A stretch of DNA of 64,000 bases from Phycomyces blakesleeanus NRRL 1555(-) (taxonomy: Eukaryota; Mucoromycota; Mucoromycetes; Mucorales; Phycomycetaceae), in assembly GCF_001638985.1 (NCBI RefSeq), contig NW_017265135.1, forward strand, positions 124,001 to 188,000. The letters are read 5' to 3'. The translations under genes and the position numbers were made by a program. This document shows positions 10,236 to 21,366 of the stretch, piece after piece (the first letter of the stretch is position 1; each line of letters begins with the position of its first letter). The notes under the pieces are model-generated. The model saw only the letters and a program-made list of their open reading frames with translations. It was not told where the DNA came from and made no database searches.

Positions 10236-12049
10236 CTAATCTCTAATAACCAGATTAAGAACACTTTCACATATAAATGTTGTGTGGCCCTTGTACAAAT
10301 CATTCTGCCAATCTTCTCTATCTCTGTAAGACCTTGTTCGATGGCTTCTCTTGTCTTGATCGACCGAATATACATATCGGTACTGATAAGTCCGAAACAC
10401 AGATTTTGTGAAACTTGCTTCCTTTTCATTCAATTTTCTGCATTGTCCCAAAGGTGGTGGCGCATGTGGTGCGCGATGCCAATGAAACCATTGCATTTTT
10501 TCTGTCTGGGTTGGCATATGGTTGTACGTGGCACTAGTTGTGTCATCATCGAACGTAGACCGCATTTGGTAGACCAGCATCACATTGTTTTGGACATCAT
10601 ACCTTGATCCAAATCCATCAACTCCATCAAAAAGTATCTTGTCCAGAACCAAATTATTCAGCGTAGTATAGCGCATATCAATTCCCAATGGAAAACATAT
10701 AGAATCTACCCGTGAGTCAATAATAAGTCGGATGAGTTTTAGTTCATTGAGCCGGCGACATCGTTTGGAAATGAAGTATAAAAGGTCTGAATGGAACGTG
10801 CCATTTTGAAGAGTGAGGGACTCAAGCTCATAAGTCTGTTGTGGCTTGGATAAGCAAAATATATATTCCAGTGTTCTAAAAGTCAATACAAGTCTTTTTA
10901 AGGCTAAGCAGCAGCCCAGTATATGATGGATATCTAGGTTTAGATATGGAGCGTTAATATCAAGCTGGGTTAAACACGGCCATTTTGAGACGCTTTGAAA
11001 TATGGCTCGTGGTGAGCTGTTCCGACTATCTGGTAAGTGTAGTTTGAGCGATTCTGCCGACTTTTCAAAGACTTGGAGCAATGGATCGTTAGTGGCTTGA
11101 TAATAAGGATCCAAAGCGCCTTGAAGAATGTCGCTATACTCTAGATGAGCAATGGATCTGGCAGACTGAGCAATGATTCGCTGTAAGGTTTCATGTAACG
11201 CTCTTGAACCTCGATTTGTCCCCAGTTTGATTGTAGTAAGTTTCTGAAAGGCTGGATTGGATTGAAGCTGGGACAGTCCCATAGCATGATTGATGTAGTG
11301 TGTGGCCTCACAGGAAATGTTTCATAAAGCTCTAATGTTTCTAGATTTGGATATTTCCATGCACAGTAATAAATAAACCATGGACTAATCTGATAATCAA
11401 GCACCTCAAGATTTTTTAGTGTCTTGGCCGGAATCAATCTTGGTAATCCCAAAAAATCGTTGAGTGAAGGTGTACGACAAAATGCACCAAGATAGAGTCG
11501 TTCCAAAAATTGAAGATGTGTGTGGATAGCCTCGATATCTTTCCAACATAGACCGTGACGTGCTTCGCGCTGAGCATAAACAAGCTGTTTTAAGTAGGGT
11601 ACAAGTGGTAATACGGCAATAAACTCAGCAGGGGATATCTCATGCTGTCCCATGCTAAACTCGAGAACAGTCAGATACTTCCATAGCCCCCAGTTGGCAG
11701 TTGATTGGGAGAAACAAGCTGAGGTGAGGCAGTCTGAGTGAATGTGAAGTGCTTCGAGATCGTGGAACCGTTGCTGTATTAAATGAAATCTGTGGGAGTG
11801 TATTTTGAACGGACATTTTAGATGTAGGGTGCGAACTCGACTGTAGAAAGGTGCAAGAGATTTGTGGGATGAAAATGTGCCGCTGACCGCATTGAGTTGA
11901 CTTATGGTATTTATACAGAGCCTTGACCAGAGCCTTTCTGTAAAAGGTCTGTACCAAGATTGGCAGACCAATGTGCAAGCTCTGAGGTCTTTTGGTTGAT
12001 TGATGTGTATAGCAACCTGAGTTAGGATCTCAAAAGGTAAGTTAGCCAT
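10236..12049 (-). CDS. F-box/LRR protein (paralogue 2), either with a 44-nt intron or frameshifted
   Basis: Two overlapping frames on the minus strand together encode a relative of the neighbouring F-box protein. The first runs from ATG 12049 (MANLPFEILTQVAIHIN, then LVCQSWYRPFTERLW). The second is open to the TAA at 10236. A 44-nt segment at 11311-11268 begins GTGAGG and ends CCCAG, is phase 0 on both sides, and removing it gives a 589-residue protein close to the 583 of paralogue 1. If unspliced, a 1-nt shift near 11280 would be needed, and the sequence on either side aligns to paralogue 1 with almost no gap, which points to an indel. So this is either a working gene with a very short, perhaps newly arisen intron, or a recent pseudogene. 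The rest of both frames is clean. Function as for paralogue 1: a likely SCF substrate receptor. Confidence 0.7.
11268..11311 (-). other. Candidate 44-nt intron / frameshift site
   Basis: Minus-strand segment starting GTGAGG and ending CTGTCCCAG, flanked by codons CCT and CTT in phase 0. Its length is 2 modulo 3, so its removal joins the two open frames. No strong CTAAC branch site is visible inside, which weakens the intron reading. Confidence 0.5.
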
Positions 12050-12497
12050 AAAGCTAGACAAGAAACAAGAAAAGGAAAAAAAAGTGCGAAAATTAAAAAT
12101 GGCCTGAGAAGAACAACTTACTAAATTATTCAGACTTTTTTGTGTCTATGTTTTGTTTGGGTCTTATGAGTTTGACCGAAAGAAAGCCAGGGAAATTCAT
12201 TTTTTAGCTATGATTGTGTGTTACCTTGACCAATAGATTCTCCCTGTCTTCATTTTAAAACAACCATTCCTCTACACTGTGTGTTACCTTTGTGAGACGT
12301 TTATGGAAGCGAGAGCCTCAGGCCAATGTCTTTAAACTTGGGGCCACTCCTGCGAGCTAAAGTAAAGAAAAGTATGCGTGTGGTATTTCTCTAGGAAGCG
12401 AAGAAGATTGTTTGACACCCTGAACTTTCTCTTTCTCTCCTTTTCTTAGTGGCACACAAAACACAAATCAGTAAAGCGCAGTAAAGTGGTGACACTT

Positions 12498-12499
<2 letters not shown>

Positions 12500-12528
<29 letters not shown>
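12500..12528. repeat. (TAA)n microsatellite, left arm
   Basis: About nine ATA/TAA units, complementary to the (TTA)n tract 130 bp downstream. Confidence 0.9.
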
Positions 12529-12530
<2 letters not shown>

Positions 12531-12656
12531 GGCACCCACTGATAATTTAAATAATGAGAAGTTTCAATGTGTTTCCTTTTCTTTCCTTTTCTTTTCACAC
12601 TTTGTCTTCCACATGTCGTATAGATCAGACGCCCGGTTTATTATGACTGTTACTCC

Positions 12657-12658
<2 letters not shown>

Positions 12659-12688
<30 letters not shown>
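12659..12688. repeat. (TTA)n microsatellite, right arm
   Basis: About ten ATT units, the complement of the TAA tract at 12500-12528. Confidence 0.9.
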
Positions 12689-13960
12689 GCGCCTTTTATG
12701 CCCTCGAACTTCCTCCTTCCCTTTCCAAATATTGTGTCATATAATGTTTTAGATGGCGTTTTTGCTGCTGTTTGGAAGACATACTGGAGAACAGATGGCT
12801 ATATTTTTTCTCTATCTACTCCTGTATATATTATTATTATTATTATCTTACTAATTTACCCCCTTACGCGTGTATGTTTTTATCAATATCTCCAGATAGA
12901 TACTTCTCCTTTATATGAAGTAAGATCTGTTTTTGGGCAATTTAATAAGATTTTGTCTCATTTAAAAAACGTTAGTTCCAGAAAACAACTTAGCCGGACA
13001 AATCCAAATGTATAGCGGCCCGGACCTTTGTACACCCCTTTTATAGGCTTACATGAACCGCTATTATATACACGCCAAAAAAATGGCTCGTATTCTAAAA
13101 GAAAAGAAAGGAAAAACGCATATCAAATATGTAACTATGGACTAACAATAGACAATTGTAACATTTAAAAACATAGATAGAAATTTGTATCTTATTGTAT
13201 TATTATGAATGTACAGAGTTGCCTTAGTATTAAATTTATCTTGACATGTATTTTACATACTGCAATGATGTTTGTTTTCTTCTCTTCTCCTTCATATGAT
13301 ATGATTTAAAGTATACAGATTCTATAGGCTAGCTTACAATCACTATAATTTTTTTTTTCAATTCTGTTAAAGGTATAAAATAGTACATAACAAAAATATT
13401 AAAAGAATTCCGAATGACAGCTGAAAGTTGACAGTAATCTAGTGCAATACTTAATCCTGGTAATTATTATGTAAACACTTATATAACTACCAGAAAAAAA
13501 AAGGTTGGGACAAAGAGTTGACATTGGTCATAATTTATGGTACCATCATTAACTACCAAGCACTCAAGACATCTTTCAAGAATAAATAGATAGAGTCATT
13601 CTATAATAAAATCCCAACAACTTTCAAAATTACTTTGTTTTTACCGGTGTCCGACATGTATATGTTTCTACTTAAAAGCTTATATTATCCTTATACATAA
13701 ACCACTGATTGTGGGCTTTATATGTTAGAGAAGAAATATCCTCATTTATGGGATTAAATATATCATTCTAATAGGGTAAATCTTATTCAAAATGTGTAGT
13801 GTAATAGTACTCAATACGACTCACTCTATTATACATTGAGCAGCCAGTACTTTAGGCATATATACCAGTTGATCTGAAATGAATTAATTTGTTCAAAGCA
13901 ATAAAATTCTTTCTTTAAAAAGAAATTGGCTTTTTCTACAATTTTGACGTAACCAAGCTT

Positions 13961-14008
13961 CTTTGCATAGTGACAATAATCACCGAGTCATCTCACTCTT
14001 ATGCAAAG
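13961..14008. promoter_or_regulatory. Inverted CTTTGCATA...TATGCAAAG pair upstream of small gene 1
   Basis: CTTTGCATA at 13961-13969 and its exact complement TATGCAAAG at 14000-14008 lie about 115-160 bp upstream of the start codon. The pair is conserved in copy 2. It may be a dimeric transcription-factor site. Confidence 0.4.
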
Positions 14009-14057
14009 ATTACATATTATCTTTCAATGGCCTTTCACAGTCACCCGTCAAAAAGAC

Positions 14058-14065
14058 TATATAAG
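14058..14065 (+). promoter_or_regulatory. TATA box of small gene 1
   Basis: TATATAAG, 58 bp before the ATG at 14124, with a CT-rich leader (TTATCTCTCTTTCTGCC) between. The same element is present in copy 2. Confidence 0.6.
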
Positions 14066-14123
14066 CTGTCAAAAATTGGGTCTATCGCATTTTATCTCTC
14101 TTTCTGCCAGTTATCACTCTATA

Positions 14124-14472
14124 ATGTTCGGCCAAACCTCTTTAATTTCCAGCTCTGCTTCTTCTGTTCCTTCTAAAAGATCGAGATCATATTCTCAAGG
14201 TAAGTTTTAGTTTGATTGAATATATAAATAAGAATTAGCTTTCTAACGTAATTTAATTAGAATCTATTACCATCTCTACCTCAAGCTCGGCAAATTGTGC
14301 TGTCAGCTTTATGGATGTTGACTCTGGAAACTGCTCTTTTGGCGAATGCAATATTTCGTTTTGTGCTCGTGAGGAAGAGGATGAGGATGATATTGAGATC
14401 CTTTTGGACCCCTCTCAGCTTGATATGGAGGACCAATTTATTTTTGAGATGTGCAACATATCCACTGTTTAA
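14124..14472 (+). CDS. Small acidic protein, tandem copy 1 (2 exons, 95 aa)
   Basis: Exons are 14124-14199 and 14261-14472 with a 61-nt GT-AG intron (donor GTAAGT). The product is 95 residues. It starts MFGQTSLISSSASSVPSKRS, so the N-terminus is Ser-rich with a basic KRSRS patch. The middle has five Cys (NCAVSF, GNCSFGECNISFCA). The end is strongly acidic with interleaved hydrophobics (EEEDEDDIEILLDPSQLDME, then DQFIFEM). No signal peptide or membrane segment is visible. I recognise no family. A basic patch plus an acidic/hydrophobic tail is the layout of small activator-like proteins, but that is only a resemblance. Support for a real gene: TATA box, clean splice sites, AATAAA downstream at about 14573, and a second copy with the same exon structure. 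Confidence 0.75.
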
Positions 14473-14620
14473 TTTCTTTTCGCTCAAACAAACAACCAAA
14501 AGTCTTCTTTGTATTCATACCGCTTATCTCATGTGTTACTTCATGTGCTAATTCAAGTCCATTTGTACTTCATAATAAAATATAGTCGACTACGGTCAAC
14601 ATATATTTTGCTCTGTTAAA

Positions 14621-15204
14621 TCTAGTAAAGTACTATCTTTCAACACTGTTTATAATAAGTAACATACTCTTGAAGAGCTATATATATGCTTTTATACGAC
14701 TTTCTTTCTTTCGTATTATCAGAGTATATCTTTCACATAGACACCAAGACAAAAGTCTTTCTTTTTGACAGAGCGGGAGCGATTACCGGTAGAAATAAAA
14801 GCATGTACTTAATGGCAATATGACAATTAAGTACATGAACATATATGTATATACCTATGGTGTACAGTGGCCTTTTAGACTTACAAGATCTTGACTTTCA
14901 ATGATATATGGATACTACCCCACTAAATATAACTCTAGCTTGTTGTTTGTTCTATCATATTCTGTTTTATGACTTGACCTTTCAAAAATCTACATTATAA
15001 AAGTCGGCTCTTGATTCTTATTTCGTTTTCCCGTGCCTATTAATTATGAACCATTTGATCCAAAACAAATGTCTTAGTGGTGTACTTTAATATTTGATAA
15101 ACTAGCCTTTATTTTACCACTTTGTATATACGCTAATATGGCGACAAATATCTTTTAATTGGATCATTAAACCCTTGTCATAATCTTGCATACAACTAGT
15201 GAAT
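14621..15204. other. Spacer between the duplicated units
   Basis: AT-rich, with no gene and no clear repeat. Confidence 0.4.
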
Positions 15205-15678
15205 TAAAAAGAAAGGGCCGAGACAAAGAGTTCACATTGTACATGATTTAGAATGTCATAATTACTTAACAGTAACATAATGCTTTTTTTCCAAAAAGAA
15301 AATCTTGTCATTTAATACAATCCTACCAACCTTTTACCTTTGTCGATTAATAGCGCTGGTCTTCCTATATATATATACATACTTGGAAACTTATATCGTC
15401 CATATCCACAAACCGGGGCTCAGGGTGGTATACTAGAAAGAAGCTATATTCCCATTGATAGAATCAAGTATGCTATTTTAGCAGAACATATGTTAGTCCA
15501 AGTCCACAGTGTTATTGCACTTAACATAATGACATATATTATACATCAAACAGCTGCCACTTTATGCAGATTTGTCAGTGGTGTTAGGATGAGGTTATTT
15601 ACTAAAGAAAAGGTAAGCATTTAATTTTTTTTTTAAAAGAAAGTTGGTTGTTTTTACAATTTTGACCTAACCAAGCTT

Positions 15679-15726
15679 CTTTGCATAGTGACAATAATCA
15701 CCGAGTCATCTCACTCTTATGCAAAG
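15679..15726. promoter_or_regulatory. Inverted CTTTGCATA...TATGCAAAG pair upstream of small gene 2
   Basis: Same element and spacing as in copy 1: CTTTGCATA at 15679-15687 and TATGCAAAG at 15718-15726. Confidence 0.4.
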
Positions 15727-15775
15727 ATTATATATTATCTTTCAATGGCCTTTCACAGTCACCCGTCAAAAAGAC

Positions 15776-15783
15776 TATATAAG
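15776..15783 (+). promoter_or_regulatory. TATA box of small gene 2
   Basis: TATATAAG, 58 bp before the ATG at 15842, as in copy 1. Confidence 0.6.
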
Positions 15784-15841
15784 CTGTCAAAAATTGGGTC
15801 TATCGCATTTTATCTCTCTTTCTGCCAGTTATCACTCTATA

Positions 15842-16190
15842 ATGTTCGGCCAAACCTCTTTAATTTCCAGCTCTGCTTCTTCTGTTCCTTCTAAAAGATC
15901 GAGATCATATTCTCAAGGTAAGTTTTAGTTTGATTGAATATATAAATAAGAATTAGCTTTCTAACGTAATTTAATTAGAATCTATTACCATCTCTACCTC
16001 AAGCTCGGCAAATTGTGCTGTCAGCTTTATGGATGTTGACTCTGGAAACTGCTCTTTTGGCGAATGCAATATTTCGTTTTGTGCTCGTGAGGAAGAGGAC
16101 GAGGATGATATTGAGATCCTTTTGGACCCCTCTCAGCTTGATATGGAGGACCAATTTATTTTTGAGATGTGCAACATTTCAACTGCTTAA
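15842..16190 (+). CDS. Small acidic protein, tandem copy 2 (2 exons, 95 aa)
   Basis: Exons are 15842-15917 and 15979-16190. The product equals that of copy 1 except at the very end (NISTA instead of NISTV). Elsewhere in the coding exons the visible difference is one silent GAT/GAC. The 61-nt intron and the leader are the same in both copies. The downstream flank after the stop codon differs greatly from copy 1 apart from the AATAAA region. The near identity of intron and promoter, against diverged flanks, suggests recent gene conversion between the copies, or strong constraint on the whole transcribed unit. Function unknown. It carries the same Ser-rich, Cys-containing and acidic/hydrophobic parts as copy 1, so the two products are probably interchangeable. 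Confidence 0.75.
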
Positions 16191-16300
16191 TTTGTATCCA
16201 CATTATTACATTTCACTTATATGCTTTATATTTGAATTTCACTTTATCTGTAATCTTAATAAAGTGTAACTGGCTATGGTCAACGCAAACCTAGCTGCTA

Positions 16301-19300
16301 TTCTGTGATTCACTTGTTTTATATGATTTTATTAAGAAATTTTATACTCTTGAAAGCGAATGTGTCTACAAAAGACTTAAAAGTATATTCATGAAAGTCT
16401 AATAATAAAGGTGTCATAAAAAGGGTTGAACATCTTACATCTTTAGAGAATATTTATTATTTACAACTACATCTTAAGGATATTTGTAATATTCTTATAT
16501 GCTGTCATAAAAGCTGACAACGCTAGTAGAGGTTTTTGAAAGCTTTTTCTACTGTGTTTTAAAGGATGTTTTAAGGTTGAGTCTTAATTAAATACTATTT
16601 TCAGTCCCTTTTTGTTTTATTTCTATTTGTTCTTGTTTGTTTTGCTATTGCAGCTCAAGAAATCCTTTCGTGTTCAAGACACAACTTGTACTATCCTTGA
16701 GGTGTGTATTTTCTATTAGGTAGATGTTAATTTAGGAGTGGTTTATCTAGATGAAGGGACGAAAAATCCTGTTAAAACATGTACATTTGTAAGTTATTTT
16801 TTTTTAGGTTGGAGGTATACAGGTAGAATCCTGATTTGGTCACAGTTGAGCATTTGTTTATGTACTATAATATATATCTTTTTTTTTCAGAAGCTAACAA
16901 AGCTAAAATTGTATAATGATGCAAAGATCCATTTTTTTCATATTGTTCTGGTAAGAAATCAGAAAAATAACCAATCTCCTTCAGGCCAATAATGCTAGCC
17001 CTCTAAAAGTAGATCTTTGGGTAGTGTTATGGGGTTATTTACAAATTGCAATTACAATACAACCTATCTGGATTGTTCTTCTGGAAATCATAACATTGTT
17101 CTATTAATCTCAGAAAATTGTCCCGTTTAATATATTACTAGTCCCTACAAGTCTAGTTTGTTCATTAATGAGCTCCACAATATCTCCGTGCTATGATAGT
17201 AAATCATTCTAATGATATTTATCTGTCAGATGGAGGACAAGATAAACAAAGCGAGATACCGTTGAAGTAACAATGTCCAAGATGTTCTGGAAGCTGCGCC
17301 GTACAAAATAATGTAAGGGTATGATTGTAAACTAAAGCTTTGGCGACATAATACATATAGTGTTGTTTAAGTACATATTGTTCATCCTATGGTAAGTACA
17401 ATAGAATATTTTATTTAATGAAAAAATAATAATAGATTAGAGCATTAGTATCAAACCATCTTAATAAATAAAACCATTTTTTTTATTATTCCAGCTGGTA
17501 AAGCATTATTATATATAGGAATGAAAGATATAAAAAAGAGTAGGATTTACGCAAACTGGCTTCTAGAGATGCTCTTGAAAGTAACCTCTTCATAGCTCTT
17601 GAAAGCCCATTTTCTTTACTGATAATAATTGAACAAAGTCTAATGAATTGGTCTCATCAGAATACTATACTTCATAGCCCAATATATATATATATTAATA
17701 CTTGCCTTTCAAAGTCTAAAGTACAGGTCCACTGAATACCAAAGCTATTATTATGTAAAATACTTTTATCTTATGCTACTCAAGTACTTTATAATGAAGA
17801 TTACGTATATTCTATAAGATACATTTTCTGTTAATGGTAGATTATTAAATTTTGAGAAACCTTATTAACATGTCTCACACACCCAATCAGATATTTTTGA
17901 GATTAATCATAACAATAGAAGCTTTTGTAGATATAAGCGCCTCTTTGGGTTTACAACTTCAAGTCAAAATTAAACCCTATACATATCTTCATAAATTAAT
18001 AACTTGGGTATCAGTGACCTGGTCGGATAAACCAACCATTACTATGATTTTGTGACAAATATTGCTTTACTCAAATATATACAAATCTGAAAATAGACTT
18101 TAGTAAATTATACAAATAATTTCAGTGTACTTGTTCATATCCATCATTTCCATTTCTTTGGGTATTTTGTAAGCTATATAAAGCCTAAAATTTCTCATAT
18201 TAATGCCCTCCATAGTAGCCATATCTAGTATCAAAATACTTGGTACCTCTACAGCTTCTTTAAATATGTATTTACGTATATTCAGGAAATCAGAGTTCTA
18301 TGAAATATAGTTTACAGCTATAGGTCTAATACTTGACCAGAATACTATACAACCTTTTTTTTAAGTACCCTCTTATGTTTTAATATTTTAACCAGAAACA
18401 GGTTCTTTGACTTACAATGAGTATTTAAATGGGAAGTTCTCTGACTACTTTGTGTAAAGTAGAATTATATAGAACCAATTTTTCCTATTTTGATATTGTC
18501 GAACCAATATGTCGGCGATATATGATTAATCCGATATTTCTCTGGTATCACAGCTAATGTTCTTTTTTTTTTAATAATTCAAGTCAAAAAAACACAAGGG
18601 CAAGTTTGAAAAGTTTACAAAAAAAAGATTATATGCTGAGACTTATTTTAACATTCACGTATTACAAGAATATATATATATATATATATACTTGCAATAA
18701 CCTCTTTAAATAAATGTACATACACACACGCACATATATATATATAAAGACACAGTGTATGTATGTTGCTGATACTGTATGGCTATTGTTTTTACTGATA
18801 TCCATTGCTTGTAAAAGTTGTCAAGAGAAAAATGAAGCATTTGAGGCAAGAATAGATGCAGTAACCAAAATTGTGTCCCTACCTGATATATTGACATGTG
18901 TATTGCTCTGAATTACAAAACAAGCAAACGCCTAGATTAGGATGCTTTTTCTAAAATGGAATTTTTATAGTACAATAGTTTGTACGATCGGTTTTGCGAT
19001 AATGTTCAATATTGATAGCAAATTATACATTATCTCTCTATTAGTCTTTATCCCATGAAAGGCAGCGATTTAATTTAAATTGCTATATTTGTATCAATAC
19101 TCTAAACATAGGATAACACTTGCATTTAATTGGCTCTGATAAGTATCTCGGTATCATTATGCTCAAGTCAGTAGTACATATTTAGTACTTACTAAAGAAA
19201 AAAAAAATAGATGTCTTTCAGAGACTTAAAGAGGTGTTGAAAATAGCGGTAGAGAAAGTTATTTCCATTATTGTTGAATAGGTTACCGGGAATTTGCTTT

Positions 19301-19848
19301 GCGTTTACTCAAATTTTGTCCTACAATATTGCATAGTGTACGACAGCCAACATATATTAAACATATTAAACATATTAAACAAGAAATTGAATTCTTTTTA
19401 AGTCCCAGTGATTTAGTGCCAATGGATTACTATATTGAGAAACTCTTTACAGATATAGCTCATGTTCCATCTAGGGATCCTAAAAAAAAGAATATTTTAG
19501 CATATTTAACAATTAGATTATGCTAATCCTACTGATACAAACAAGGATTCTTTTTTTTTTACTACTATCATTACTTTAATTAAAATCATCATTTTATTCC
19601 ACACATTATATTCTATATCAAGTGAAATCAGTCTATTTGGGATGGTCGAACGATATTTCTATACATACAAATCATTAAAGATTCATTTAGATAGTATATG
19701 CTAGTTCAAATGTGCTCTTTGCGTTATCTTCAAGGAATCCTATACAGAACCTTCCGGTCAATCGATTGTATTATATACAATGCACATAATTGAACATTGC
19801 AAAGAAACCAGAGATAATACACAAAGATCTGGGCCTGTAAAGAAATTG
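16301..19848. other. 3.5 kb gene-poor AT-rich region, possible gene relics
   Basis: No gene can be supported. At 16654-17110 several short open pieces lie between splice-like sites (see the separate entry). Later ORFs (17852-18055, 18714-18911, 19299-19526) are isolated, mostly lack an ATG at their start and match nothing I recognise. TA-rich repeats occur at 18672-18689 and 18735-18745. Confidence 0.4.
16654..17110 (+). pseudogene. Possible mini-exon gene fragment of unknown kind
   Basis: Open pieces separated by splice-like borders: LKKSFRVQDTTCTILE after TTGCAG and before GTGTGT; VVYLDEGTKNPVKTCTF before GTAAGT; KLTKLKLYNDAKIHFFHIVL after TTTCAG and before GTAAGA; NNASPLKVDLWVVLWGYLQ after CTTCAG. 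Phases were not all reconcilable and no start was found. It may be a decayed gene or mobile element, or chance. Confidence 0.2.
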
Positions 19849-19856
19849 TATAAAAG
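19849..19856 (+). promoter_or_regulatory. TATA box of the aspartyl protease gene
   Basis: TATAAAAG, 78 bp before the ATG at 19934, followed by a CT-rich leader (ACTCTCTTCTCC). This is consistent with a strongly inducible secreted enzyme gene. Confidence 0.6.
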
Positions 19857-19933
19857 GGATAGCATTTGTATCCAGCAAGAGAATCCCATCACTCTCTTCT
19901 CCATATTCCTTTTTTCATTTATTGTCTACTACA

Positions 19934-21366
19934 ATGCAATTGACTGCAAGCATCTTTACTCTCCTGGCAGTTGCCACCTTTTCATCTGTTCAGGCAGCTC
20001 CTGCCAAGGACATCATTCCTCCTGTCTCCACTGTTCCTGTCTCCAAGACTGCCCGGTTCACCATGGCCTCGAACCCTAACTTCCAGCCTAATGCAACTCG
20101 CTCTGTATTCAAGGCTCGTAGCAAGTACTTCAAGTACATCGAAGGCCCTGTTACTTTTTCCTCTGGTGTTGGTGTTGTACCTGTAGTTGACTACGCCAAT
20201 GATATTGAATATTATGGCACCGTTAAAATTGGAACTCCCGCTCAGTCATTGAAGTTGAACTTTGACACCGGTTCCGCGGATCTCTGGTTTGGTAAGCAGA
20301 ATATTATTTCAATACACTAGGATACAGTTATTTAACTTATACTGAATATTTATAGCTTCCACTCTTTGCACTTCTTGCGGATCTACCCAGACAAAGTTCA
20401 ATCCTAACAAGTCCTCCACTTACCAGTCTAGTACCAAGACTTGGTCCATCGGCTATGGTGATGGATCCAATGCCAGTGGTGTTGTTGGTTATGACACTGT
20501 CAATCTTGGTGGCATTTCTATCCCTAACCAGGGTATCGAGCTTGCCAAGAAAGAGTCCTCCTCTTTCCAGAGTGATCCTATCGATGGTCTCGTTGGACTT
20601 GCTTTCGGATCCATTATTACTGCCAAGGGTGTCAAGACTCCTATGGAAAACATGATGAGTCAGAACCTGATTGATAGTCCTGTATTTGGTGTCTGGCTCG
20701 GAAAGCAATCAAATGGAGGAGGAGGAGGTAATACATTAATTCTAGAAAGAGAACAAACAATCCAATACAACAAACTAATTATTGCCCTCTATCTCTTTTT
20801 GTGGGCTTATAGAATATATGTTTGGTGGCTACAACTCTGCTCACATTGCTGGTACTTTGACAACTGTCCCCATTGACAGCTCCCAAGGTAATACTGTCAT
20901 AAAATATCAACAAAGTTCATGAAGAAATACTCACTGTTTGGCTTTCATTTAAACAATAGGCTTCTGGAGCATTAACGTCAGTGGCACTACTGCTGGTACT
21001 ACCAGCTCTGTTAGTAGCCTTGGTTCTTTCAGCGGTATTCTTGACACCGGAACTACCCTTATGCTCTTTACCAACACAATGGCTACCAAGGTTGCCAAGG
21101 TCTATGGCGCTACTGACAATGGTGATGGTACCTATGACATCAACTGTAACACCTCCAAATTTGCCCCTTTGTCATTCACCATCAACGGTGCCAAGTTCAG
21201 TATCCCTCCAGCTGACTTGATCTATTACCGTAGTAGCAGTCGTTGTATTGCCGGTTTTGGCTACGCTGATCTGCCCTTTGCTATTCTTGGTGATGTCTTC
21301 CTTAAGAACAACTACGTTGTCTTTAATCAGCAGGTTCCTAATGTCAGAATCGCTCCTTCCAAGTAA
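19934..21366 (+). CDS. Secreted aspartyl protease, rhizopuspepsin type (4 exons)
   Basis: Exons are 19934-20291, 20356-20727, 20813-20887 and 20960-21366, giving 403 residues. A signal peptide (MQLTASIFTLLAVATFSSVQ, cleavage near A-AP) precedes a propeptide of roughly 60 residues. The mature pepsin fold starts near YANDIEYYGTVKIGTPAQ. Both catalytic motifs are intact: FDTGSADLWF with Asp111, and GILDTGTTLMLF with Asp297. The flap is SIGYGDGSNASG, and two disulfides are expected (TLCTSC; NCNTS..C region). AGFGYADLPFAILGD and FLKNNYVVFN close the C-terminal lobe. Close family members are the secreted acid proteases of Rhizopus and Mucor, which digest external protein at low pH. The start ATG is preferred over an in-frame TTG 12 bp upstream. 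All three introns are 59-85 nt, GT-AG, phase 1. Confidence 0.95.

Larger units (their letters stand above)
12050..13910. other. Gene-poor region with paired complementary microsatellites
   Basis: No supported gene. A (TAA)n tract at 12500-12528 and a (TTA)n tract at 12659-12688 are complementary and could pair. The open frame at 12698-13015 runs through ATT repeats and looks accidental. The right end (from about 13497) is the diverged outer part of the duplication that carries the two small genes. Confidence 0.5.
13497..14620 (+). repeat. Tandem segmental duplication, copy 1
   Basis: This segment corresponds to 15205-16300, displaced by about 1.7 kb. The outer parts are weakly alike (for example GACAAAGAGTT.ACATT near the left end and AATAAA.T.TA.T.GCTA.GGTCAAC near the right end). 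The core at about 13930-14455 is nearly identical, differing at only a few bases including one silent change in the coding exon. Confidence 0.85.
15205..16300 (+). repeat. Tandem segmental duplication, copy 2
   Basis: Counterpart of 13497-14620. The core at about 15648-16173 is nearly identical to copy 1, including its intron and promoter, while the flanks are strongly diverged. Confidence 0.85.

Noticed and set aside
12698..13015. 105-codon ORF on the plus strand
   Set aside because: It runs through ATT repeats giving poly-Ile, has no splice partner and no family match.
13812..13829. Sequence resembling the phage T7 promoter (CAATACGACTCACTCTATT)
   Set aside because: It differs at several positions including the start-site end, lies in native-looking AT-rich DNA and no vector sequence surrounds it. 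Chance similarity.
15340..15624. 94-codon ORF left of small gene 2
   Set aside because: It starts with TTG, and the homologous flank of copy 1 does not keep the frame.
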